Made by a program: the position numbers and the translations under genes. A stretch of DNA of 15,792 bases, from contig JBFWQM010000119.1 in NCBI GenBank assembly GCA_050249455.1, positions 1-15,792 of the forward strand, in the 5' to 3' direction. The DNA comes from JBFWQM01 sp050249455 (lineage in GTDB: Bacteria > Pseudomonadota > Alphaproteobacteria > MPNO01 > VGEU01). Below the pieces are notes generated by a model. The model saw nothing but the letters and a program-made list of their open reading frames with translations, was not told the origin of the DNA and ran no database searches. Positions 1 through 5,770 of this stretch are shown here, in pieces (within the stretch, counting starts at the first letter, position 1; the number at the start of each line of letters is the position of its first letter).

Positions 1-296
1 CCCGACCGCGCGAACTCCCGCGCATGGTCGTGGTAGTTCTTGCCGACGCAGAAGATGTTGCGCGCCGGCCGCGGGATCGGGGCCAGCAGCGCGCAGGCGG
101 CGGCGCGCAGGCGGTGGCGGCCGCCGTCGACCGCCTTGCGCGCCGCGTCGAGCGCCGGCCGGCCGGCGGCAATGAAGCCGAGCATGTCGGCCGGCAGCGC
201 CGGATCGGCGGCGGCGAGGTCGACGATCGAGGCGCCCTGGTCGGCGAGCGCGCCGAGGCGGACGCGGGCATCGTGGCTGAACGTGACGAGTTGCAT
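1..296 (-). CDS. Fumarylacetoacetate hydrolase family protein, N-terminal part (partial)
   Basis: The gene starts at ATG 296 on the minus strand and runs off the left edge, so only about 98 N-terminal residues are visible. They begin MQLVTFSHDARVRLGAL, the small N-terminal domain of FAH-family proteins. They end in NIFCVGKNYHDHARE, the well-known junction where the FAH catalytic domain begins (the 'G-x-N-Y-x-x-H' segment). The family cleaves C-C bonds or isomerises or decarboxylates beta-diketo acids late in aromatic catabolism, using Mg2+/Mn2+. The metal-binding Glu/Asp residues lie further downstream and are outside the window, so activity cannot be judged. It is divergent from the thioredoxin-reductase-like gene with about 100 nt between starts. 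There is no clear Shine-Dalgarno before the ATG. The family call is firm; the substrate is unknown. Confidence 0.85.
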   Translation of the reverse strand, partial: MQLVTFSHDARVRLGALADQGASIVDLAAADPALPADMLGFIAAGRPALDAARKAVDGGRHRLRAAACALLAPIPRPARNIFCVGKNYHDHAREFARS

Positions 297-392
297 GGAG
301 GGGGCGAAACCGATTGACTGGGGGTTGCGGGACAGCGGCCCAACGTGGCCGCCGCGCCCCGCGCGGGTCAAACGAAAACTAGGGCGGTGCGC

Positions 393-1322
393 TTGGAAGG
401 CGAATACGACATCGCGGTCGTGGGCGGCGGCATCGCCGGGCTCAGCGCCGGGCTGGCGGCGGCGCGGCTGGGCCGGCGCGCCGTGGTGCTGACCGGCGGC
501 GTGCTGGGCGGCCAGCTGCTCAGCATCGAGCGGATCGACGGCTATCCCGGCTTCCCCGACGGCGTCCCCGGCTACGACCTGTGCCCGATGGTGGAGGAGC
601 AGGCGGCGGCGGCCGGGGCCGATTTTGCGGCGACCGAGGCGACGGCGCTGGCGCCGGCCGGCGGCGGCTGGCGGCTCGATACCGGCGAAGGCCCGGTGGC
701 CGCCCGTGGCGTGGTGATCGCCACCGGGACGCACCTCCGGACGCTCGGCGTGCCGGGCGAGGAGCGGCTGTTCGGCAGGGGCGTCAGCCATTGCGCGAGC
801 TGCGACGCGCCGCTCCTGCGCGGCAAGCCGGTGGTCGTGGTCGGCGGCGGCGACTCGGCGGCGCAGGAGGCGCTGACCCTGGCGCCGCACGCATCGTCGA
901 TCACCATCGTCCACCGCGGCGCCGCGCTGTCCGCCCAGGCCGCCTATCGCGACAGGCTAAGCGCGCAGGCCAACGTCATCGTGCGTTTCGGCGCGGTGGT
1001 GGAGGAGGTGCTCGGCGCCGACGGGGTGACCGGCGTGCGCGTGCGCGACACGGCCTCCGGCGCGGCGGCGGAGGTGGCGGCGGCCGGCGTGTTCGTCTTC
1101 GTCGGCCTCGCGCCCAACACCGCGTTCCTCGACGGCCGGCTCGCGCTCGACGCGGCGGGCCGTATCGTCACCGATGCGGCGCTGCGCACGGGGCTGCCGG
1201 GCATCTCTGCCGCCGGCACGGTGCGTGCCGGCGCGGCCGGGCGTGCGGCGGCGTCGGCGGGCGACGGTGTCGCAGCCGCGGTCGCACTGGACCGCTTCCT
1301 TGGCGGCGGCGCTTGGCGCTAG
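393..1322 (+). CDS. Thioredoxin-reductase-like FAD/NAD(P)-dependent oxidoreductase
   Basis: A 309-residue protein, a normal length for bacterial thioredoxin reductase. From the TTG at 393, G11-x-G13-x-x-G16 after EYDIAVV is the FAD-binding Rossmann motif. C134-A-S-C137 in SHCASCDAP is the redox-active CxxC. VVVVGGGDSAAQEA (about 147-160) is the NAD(P)H-binding loop. The C-terminal FAD motif, usually AGD, reads AAGTV here, with Thr276 in place of the conserved Asp. It should pass electrons from NAD(P)H via FAD and the CxxC to a protein or small-molecule disulfide. Start choice: TTG 393 has AGGG at 381-384. In-frame GTG codons at 387 and 345 are alternatives, but 345-392 looks non-coding and lacks a good RBS. 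It lies 57 nt upstream of the UGSC selenoprotein on the same strand, so the two are probably co-transcribed and functionally paired (inference). Confidence 0.85.
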   Translation: MEGEYDIAVVGGGIAGLSAGLAAARLGRRAVVLTGGVLGGQLLSIERIDGYPGFPDGVPGYDLCPMVEEQAAAAGADFAATEATALAPAGGGWRLDTGEGPVAARGVVIATGTHLRTLGVPGEERLFGRGVSHCASCDAPLLRGKPVVVVGGGDSAAQEALTLAPHASSITIVHRGAALSAQAAYRDRLSAQANVIVRFGAVVEEVLGADGVTGVRVRDTASGAAAEVAAAGVFVFVGLAPNTAFLDGRLALDAAGRIVTDAALRTGLPGISAAGTVRAGAAGRAAASAGDGVAAAVALDRFLGGGAWR

Positions 1323-1347
1323 ACTGCGGCCTGGGACTTCTGGCGAA

Positions 1348-1366
1348 GCGCCCGGCGAACGGGCGC
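1348..1366 (+). promoter_or_regulatory. Short hairpin between the reductase gene and the selenoprotein gene
   Basis: GCGCCCG (1348-1354) and CGGGCGC (1360-1366) form a perfect 7-bp stem with a 5-nt loop. It ends 3 nt before the GGAGG ribosome binding site (1370-1374) of the selenoprotein gene. There is no T-run, so it is not an intrinsic terminator. It could tune translation or stabilise the mRNA, or be a chance GC-rich palindrome. Confidence 0.35.
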
Positions 1367-1379
1367 AGCGGAGGCTGAC

Positions 1380-3011
1380 ATGGCTGATCGACTGACCGTC
1401 CACGACCCGCGCGGCTATCCGCCGAAGGTTGCCGGCAAGCGCCTGGCGCCGCGGCCGCAGAGCCTCGATGGCAAGACCGTCTATCTGGTCGATTGCCTGT
1501 TCGACAACTCGGCCGCGTTCATGGACGAGCTGCAGGACTGGTTCGGTTCGAACCTGCCGGCGGTCAAGACCCGCGTCATCACCCCGCGCGAGAGCTGGGT
1601 CGACGATCCCGACATGCGCGCCAAGGTGTGCGCCGACGGCGACGCGGCGATCCTCGGGGTCGGCTTATGAAGCACCTGTAGCCCGACGGTCGTCGGGCTC
1701 GCCATGGCGTTGGAGCAGGGCGGCGTTCCCAGCGTCGCCGTGCACACCGACGTGTTCGCACGACTCGCAAAGTCCACCGCGCGCGCCAACGGCATGCCGA
1801 CCACGCGGCAGGCCTACGTGCCGCAGCCGGTGGTCGACCGCACGCCGGCGCAGCTGCGCGGCTACATCGAAGGCACCGACCCGGTCAACAAGCGCCCCTT
1901 CATGCAGGAGGTGATCGAGGGCCTGACCGGCCCGCTCACCGACGCGGACGTGAAGGGCCTGACCTTCGACCGCTCCAGCCCGCGGCTGCTGCCGGCCGAC
2001 ACGGAGGAGAACCTCCAGCAGTTCTTCATGGACAGCAACTGGACCGACTTCCTGCCGGTCGTGCTGCCGACCGAGGCGCGGGTGGCGGCGATGCTGAAGG
2101 GCACCAGCCACGCCCCCGACAAGGTGGTCGGCCGCCTCAGCCCGACCGCGTTCCGCGAGGCGTGGGAGTTCACGGTGGAGAAGGTCGCGGTCAACGCCGT
2201 GATGGCGGGTGCGCGGCCGGAATACTTCCCGGTGATCCTGGCGATGATGGCGAGCGGGCTGACCGCGCGGTCGTCCAGCACCACCTCGTTCTCCGGGCTC
2301 GCGGTGGTCAACGGGCCGATCCGCAACGAGATCAAGATGAACTGCGGCATCGGCGCGATGGGGCCGTTCAACCACGCCAACCAGACCATCGGCCGGGCGT
2401 GGAACCTCGCCTCGCAGAACCTGCAGGGCGGCTCGACGCCGGGCGACACCTACATGGGCACGCTCGGCAACTGGTACTCGGTCGGCGCCGCGTTCGCCGA
2501 GAACGAGGAGAGGAGCCCGTGGGCGCCGCTGCACACGCGCTACGGCTTCAAGCCGACCGACAGCGCGGTGACGGTCTTCCGCGGCGGCCGCTACACCCAC
2601 TCCGGTTTCGGCCCGCGCGAGCACTGGGAGGAGAAGATGCGCCGCGTCTTCGCCGCCGGCGAGGCGCGCCAGTCGCCGCTGATCGTGATGGACCCGATCG
2701 TCGCGCGGCTCTATTCGGAGCGGGGCTTCACCAAGGAATCGCTGATCCAGTGGTGCGCCGACAATGCGCGCCTGCCGGCCAGCGAATACTGGAACGAGCA
2801 GTGGGTGCAGACCCTGATCCGCCCGTTCGCGGTGGCGGGGGTGGAGCCCTACGCCAGCTACCTGAAGGCGCCGCCCGACGAGATGCTGAAGCTCTACGAC
2901 CCCGAGGAGATCAACATCGTCGTCACCGGCGGCGAGACCCAGGGGGCGTGGAAGATCTACGAGGGCGCGCGGATGAAGGACTGCACGGTGTCGATCGACG
3001 CCTGGCGGTGA
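1380..3011 (+). CDS. UGSC-family selenoprotein with in-frame UGA (Sec97)
   Basis: One 543-residue gene read through an in-frame TGA at 1668-1670. The ATG at 1380 follows GGAGG (1370-1374) with 5-nt spacing. Before the TGA the protein reads VYLVDC (strand with Cys39) and ends AILGVGL. After it the same frame continues S-T-C-S-P-T-VVGLAMALEQGGVPSV and runs to TGA 3009-3011. The motif is therefore U97-S-T-C100, a redox UxxC. It matches the family NCBI calls 'UGSC family (seleno)protein', in which a UxxC or CxxC follows the first Rossmann-like segment. The long C-terminal part (about 245-543, with VVNGPIRNEI, NCGIGAMGPFNHANQTIGRA, EERSPWAPLH and VVTGGETQGAW) is well ordered and in frame, so this is not a decayed gene. 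A SECIS hairpin lies just after the TGA. The molecular reaction is unknown; a thiol/selenol oxidoreductase fed by the upstream reductase is the simplest inference. Stopping at the TGA would leave 96 residues, and the next ATG (1704) has no RBS. Confidence 0.88.
1668..1670 (+). other. TGA codon read as selenocysteine
   Basis: This in-frame TGA sits at codon 97 of the 1380-3011 gene, between GVGL and STCSPTVVG. The frame and family similarity continue without break on both sides. The codon places Sec two residues before the Ser-Thr-Cys, giving a U-x-x-C pair as in known selenoproteins. A SECIS-like hairpin begins 9 nt downstream. Confidence 0.85.
1680..1699 (+). promoter_or_regulatory. Bacterial SECIS element
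   Basis: AGCCCGAC (1680-1687) pairs perfectly with GTCGGGCT (1692-1699) around a GGTC loop (1688-1691). The loop G is 18 nt after the TGA. Bacterial SECIS rules as I recall them ask for a small apical loop with a G (often GGU) in its first two bases, roughly 16-37 nt from the UGA. The E. coli fdhF SECIS also carries a GGUC-type loop. All criteria are met. SelB would bind here to recruit Sec-tRNA. The stem also encodes SPTVVGL, so coding and structural constraints coincide. Confidence 0.85.
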
Positions 3012-3823
3012 GGCGGCCGGCGGCGGAGCAGCCACAGCCCGCCGATGCCGAGCAGCCCGACCATCGCCGGCGCGTGGATCACCACCAGCTGCGGCTCGCC
3101 GTAGATGAAGTCGTCGAGCGCCACCACCTCGACCCCCGCGCCCTCGTCGGCACCCAGCGCGGCGTTGCCCAGGGTGATGCGCACCCGCGAGACGAGCTCG
3201 CCCGCGTTGAACGCGATGCCGAGGAAGGACAGGCCACTGCCCGCCACCGGGGCGGCGAAGCTGCCGAGCGATTCGCCGCCCGGGTCGTAGAACTCGATCG
3301 TCGTCGTGTCGGCGAGGTCGATGTCGGTGAAGACGGCGCCGAAGCCGCGCGTCGCCGCGGCGACGTCGGCGGCGCCGGGCAGGTGGAACAGGACGTCCAT
3401 CACGTTGCTGTCGAGCGGCGCGAACAGCCGCGTCGCGCTGAACGTCGCGAAGGCGCCGGGGTAAGCCGGGTTGAGGTCGCCGAATTCCGGCGACGGCTGG
3501 CCGCTGATCTCGAAGCCGGTGCCGGGCGTTGCGAACGTCGCGCCGCGGCTGGCGAAGGTCGTCATCGGAGTGGCGAATGTGGCCGCCGGCGCCGCCGCGC
3601 CGCCGCCGTCCCAGTTGATCTCGCGCCGGCCGGCCGGCTGGGGGGCGGCGTTGCCGTTGTCGGGGCTGCCCAGCGCCGCCCGGAACGCATCGACCACGGC
3701 CTGGATCGAGGCCGCGTCGGCGCCCGCGGCCGAGAACACCAGCGGGCCCGCCATGGCGCCGTGGGCCAACGTCATGGCGGCGCTCACGGCCGCCGCGAGC
3801 GTCAAACGCCCGGCGAAGCGCAT
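2957..3823 (-). CDS. PEP-CTERM-like exported protein
   Basis: A 288-residue protein. ATG 3823 gives MRFAGRLTLAAAVSAAMTLA and a signal peptide with likely cleavage after AMA (about residue 25). The body has the segments INWDGG, FATPGTGF, RLFAPLDSN, GFGAVFTDIDL, TIEFYDPGGESLG, LSFLGIAF and ALDDFIYGEPQ, a beta-rich ectodomain common among PEP-CTERM proteins. The C-terminus has a transmembrane helix, HAPAMVGLLGIGGLWLL, followed by RRR, as in exosortase sorting signals, but with HAPA in place of the usual PEP. A further 19 residues follow the Arg cluster, and the reading frame overlaps the convergent selenoprotein gene by 55 nt. It is preceded by a sigma-54-type promoter, as expected for PrsR-controlled PEP-CTERM genes. 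No exosortase gene is in the window. Its role is probably as a cell-envelope or exopolysaccharide-associated protein. Confidence 0.75.
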   Translation of the reverse strand: MRFAGRLTLAAAVSAAMTLAHGAMAGPLVFSAAGADAASIQAVVDAFRAALGSPDNGNAAPQPAGRREINWDGGGAAAPAATFATPMTTFASRGATFATPGTGFEISGQPSPEFGDLNPAYPGAFATFSATRLFAPLDSNVMDVLFHLPGAADVAAATRGFGAVFTDIDLADTTTIEFYDPGGESLGSFAAPVAGSGLSFLGIAFNAGELVSRVRITLGNAALGADEGAGVEVVALDDFIYGEPQLVVIHAPAMVGLLGIGGLWLLRRRPPHRQASIDTVQSFIRAPS

Positions 3824-3909
3824 CCGAGTCCCCCGTCTGTTCTGTGCCCTTGCAGGCGCGCGACTGGGCGCCTCGTCGAGATATAGGAGCGGTCTACTTT
3901 GCGGACCTG

Positions 3910-3926
3910 TGCGAAATTTGTGCCAA
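3910..3926 (-). promoter_or_regulatory. Sigma-54 (-24/-12) promoter for the PEP-CTERM-like gene
   Basis: Read on the minus strand, 3926 to 3910 is TTGGCAC-N5-TCGCA. The consensus is TTGGCAC-N5-TTGCA, so one base differs and the invariant GG and GC are exactly spaced. The predicted start is near 3899, giving a leader of about 76 nt with a small hairpin (AGGCGC 3854-3859 with GCGCCT 3868-3873). PEP-CTERM genes are often controlled by the PrsK/PrsR sigma-54 system, which fits. Confidence 0.6.
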
Positions 3927-3954
3927 CCTCTGGCCGACCGGCGCGCCATCCGTG

Positions 3955-3983
3955 TTGTGGGGCCATGCCGGATCGCCGATAAT
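3955..3983 (+). promoter_or_regulatory. Sigma-70-type promoter for the HD-domain gene
   Basis: TTGTGG (3955-3960), a 17-nt spacer and GATAAT (3978-3983, 5 of 6 matches to TATAAT) predict a start near 3990. The leader would be about 26 nt, with GGGGAG at 4004-4009 before ATG 4016. The inverted repeat CGGAT-N8-ATCCG (3969-3986) overlaps the -10 box and could be an operator. Confidence 0.5.
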
Positions 3984-4015
3984 CCGCACGACCACCTCCT
4001 GACGGGGAGCCAGAC

Positions 4016-4753
4016 ATGGCGACGGCGAAGTCGATGAACGAGCTGGCCGACGAGCTCGAGCACAAGCAGATGGAAGACCTGATCGTCACGCGCTCGGTGC
4101 TGTTCAACCTGGCCGACGGCAAGCGCGAGTTCAGCATGGGCGACGGCCGGCGCAAGGTGCTGATGGGCGAGGACCCGCGGCTGCCGAAGATGCCGGACAA
4201 GCCGACCATCCTCGACTTCTTCCGCTACCGCTTCTCGCCGACCAGCAACCATCTGCTGCAGAGCGCGGCCCTGGCGCGCAAGAACGGCTGCGACGAGCGC
4301 ATGGTGCTGGCCTGCCTGCTGCACGACATCGCGGTGGTCGGCTACATCCGCTCCGACCACGGCTACTGGGGCGCGCAGCTCATCGAGCCCTATGTCGACG
4401 AGGAGATCAGCTGGGCGATCCGCCACCACCAGGCGCTGCGCTTCTATCCCGACGAGTCGGTCGGCTACGCCTACCCCGACACCTACGTGAAGCTGTTCGG
4501 CGAGGACTACGAGCCTGACCAGTACATCAAGGACGCCTACGCGTATGCGCGGAACCACAAGTGGTACATGACCTCGCGCATGATCTGCGTGAACGACCTC
4601 TATTCGTTCGATCCCAACGCGCAGGTCACGCTTGAGGAGTTCGAGGACGTCGTCGGCCGCCACTTCAAGCAGCCGAAGGAAGGCCTCGGCAACGACAACA
4701 GCCCGGTCGCCCACATGTGGCGCACCTGGATTCGCCCGGCCAACGCGCTGTAG
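4016..4753 (+). CDS. HD-domain protein with a PhnZ/MIOX-like dinuclear metal pattern
   Basis: A 245-residue protein; ATG 4016 follows GGGGAG with 6-nt spacing. The HD core spans about residues 75-200: H79 (SNHLLQSAALA), H103-D104 (LACLLHDIAVV), H115 (SDHGYWGAQL), H137/H138 (WAIRHHQALRFY) and D194 (ICVNDLYSF). This H...HD...H...H...D set, with steps of about +24, +12, +22 and +57, is the six-ligand pattern of two-metal HD proteins. It follows the order seen in the mixed-valent diiron oxygenases PhnZ and myo-inositol oxygenase, including the H..xGA..L segment and the H...R-[YF] segment. Enzymes of this kind either hydrolyse phosphate esters or oxidatively cleave C-C/C-P bonds. No phosphonate or inositol gene is nearby, so the substrate is open. 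A GNAT gene follows after 16 nt, probably in the same operon. Confidence 0.75.
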   Translation: MATAKSMNELADELEHKQMEDLIVTRSVLFNLADGKREFSMGDGRRKVLMGEDPRLPKMPDKPTILDFFRYRFSPTSNHLLQSAALARKNGCDERMVLACLLHDIAVVGYIRSDHGYWGAQLIEPYVDEEISWAIRHHQALRFYPDESVGYAYPDTYVKLFGEDYEPDQYIKDAYAYARNHKWYMTSRMICVNDLYSFDPNAQVTLEEFEDVVGRHFKQPKEGLGNDNSPVAHMWRTWIRPANAL

Positions 4754-4769
4754 CGGCGTCCGGCGGCCC

Positions 4770-5621
4770 ATGGCCGCAGTCGCGATCCGCACCATGTCGG
4801 CGGCCGAGCTTGCGCTCGCCGCCGACTGGGCGGCGGCCGAGGGGTGGAACCCCGGCCTCGACGATCCCCTCGCTTTCCACGCCGCCGACCCGGACGGCTT
4901 CCTGGTCGGGACGCTCGACGGCGCGCCGGTCGCCTCGATCTCCGTGGTGCGCTACGCCGCGGACTTCGGCTTCCTCGGCTTCTACATCGTCGCGCCGGCG
5001 CAGCGCGGCCGCGGCTACGGCCTCAGGCTGTGGCAGGCCGGCGTGGACCGTCTCGCCGGGCGTAACGTCGGGCTCGACGGCGTGGTGGCGCAGCAGGACA
5101 ACTATCGGCGCTCCGGCTTCCGCCTCGCCTGGCGCAACGTGCGCCACCAGGGCGTGCTGCCGCCGGGCGGCGCGGCGGCGCCGGCCGGCGTCACCGTGGT
5201 CGATGCTAAGACGCTGCCGTTCCCCATGATCGCCGACTACGACCGCCGCTTCTTCCCGGCGCCGCGCCCGGCGTTCCTCTCGCTGTGGATCGGCCTGCCC
5301 CGCCACGTCGCGGTGGCCGCGGTGGCCGACGGCAACCTGGCGGGGCTCGCGGTGCTGCGCCCTTGCCGCACCGGCTTCAAGCTCGGCCCGCTCTACGCGC
5401 GTGACACGGGTATCGCCGCGGCGCTGGTCGGCGCGCTGGCGCCGCACGCAGGCGACGCGCCGGTCGCGCTCGATGTCCCGGAATTCAACGCGGCCGCCGT
5501 ACGCCTCGCCCGTGACCTCGGCCTCGCGCCGGCGTTCGAGACCGCGCGCATGTACACCGGCCCAGACCCCGAAATCGACCGCGCCGCGCTGTTCGGCGTC
5601 ACGACGTTCGAGCTGGGGTGA
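4770..5621 (+). CDS. Tandem-domain GNAT-family N-acetyltransferase
   Basis: A 283-residue protein starting MAAVAIRTMSAAELALAADWAAAEGWNPG at ATG 4770, 16 nt after the HD gene. The N-terminal GNAT domain has the acetyl-CoA binding loop Q78-R-G-R-G-Y-G84 after strand GFLGFYIVAP. The C-terminal half (about 165-280, FKLGPLYARD, ALDVPEFNAAAVRLARDLGLAPAFETARMYTG) resembles the degenerate second GNAT domain (Acetyltransf_18 type) found in YitH-like proteins. Family members transfer an acetyl group to a small amine or protein amine; the substrate cannot be told. A weak RBS suggests translation partly coupled to the HD gene. The transcript would end at the REP-like hairpin pair just downstream. Confidence 0.82.
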   Translation: MAAVAIRTMSAAELALAADWAAAEGWNPGLDDPLAFHAADPDGFLVGTLDGAPVASISVVRYAADFGFLGFYIVAPAQRGRGYGLRLWQAGVDRLAGRNVGLDGVVAQQDNYRRSGFRLAWRNVRHQGVLPPGGAAAPAGVTVVDAKTLPFPMIADYDRRFFPAPRPAFLSLWIGLPRHVAVAAVADGNLAGLAVLRPCRTGFKLGPLYARDTGIAAALVGALAPHAGDAPVALDVPEFNAAAVRLARDLGLAPAFETARMYTGPDPEIDRAALFGVTTFELG

Positions 5622-5652
5622 TCCCGGCGGTCCGCACCGACCTCGACGTTCT

Positions 5653-5694
5653 GTAGGGGCGGGTTTCAAACCCGCCCTGTTTTCGGTTTTTACT
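5653..5694 (+). terminator. Probable terminator of the HD-GNAT transcript
   Basis: The GGGCGGG/CCCGCCC hairpin of the first REP unit is followed by the T-rich stretch TGTTTTCGGTTTTTACTT, 32 nt after the GNAT stop. The T-run is interrupted, so termination efficiency is uncertain. Confidence 0.45.
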
Positions 5695-5748
5695 TCGGAT
5701 GCCGGTGTCAGACGAGACGCCGCGGGCGGGTTTGAAACCCGCCCCTAC
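5653..5748. repeat. REP-like palindrome pair 1 (outward facing)
   Basis: Two 25-nt units are exact reverse complements of each other, at 5653-5677 and 5724-5748, separated by 46 nt. Each unit is itself a palindrome, GGGCGGG-TTTCAAA-CCCGCCC, with a GTAG(G) tail on the outer side. The pair lies between the convergent ends of the GNAT and amidohydrolase genes. The same unit recurs at 7414 and, as a variant, at 12603. Confidence 0.9.
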
Positions 5749-5770
5749 GGAACGTAAATGTCTTCGCCCG

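Noticed and set aside
1380..1670. A stand-alone 96-residue gene ending at TGA 1670, with a second gene from ATG 1704
   Set aside because: The frame is continuous, a SECIS hairpin and UxxC motif surround the TGA, and ATG 1704 has no ribosome binding site. The single selenoprotein reading explains everything.
1380..3011. Pseudogene broken by a nonsense mutation
   Set aside because: Only one stop occurs, it is TGA, and it is followed by a perfect hairpin at the right distance. The 446 codons after it show no decay.
1665..3035. Long open frame antisense to the selenoprotein (minus strand)
   Set aside because: It is Arg/His/Val-rich low-complexity translation typical of GC-rich shadows, with no recognisable domain. 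The plus strand carries a recognisable gene.
2957..4795. Extension of the PEP-CTERM-like gene upstream to a 612-residue protein
   Set aside because: The part upstream of 3823 is the antisense of the HD gene and would place a signal peptide in mid-protein. ATG 3823 with a sigma-54 promoter is the sensible start.
5653..5748. MITE or IS remnant with terminal inverted repeats
   Set aside because: Spacers differ in length and sequence among the three pairs and no target-site duplication is evident. REP-like paired palindromes fit better, though a tiny MITE is not fully excluded.
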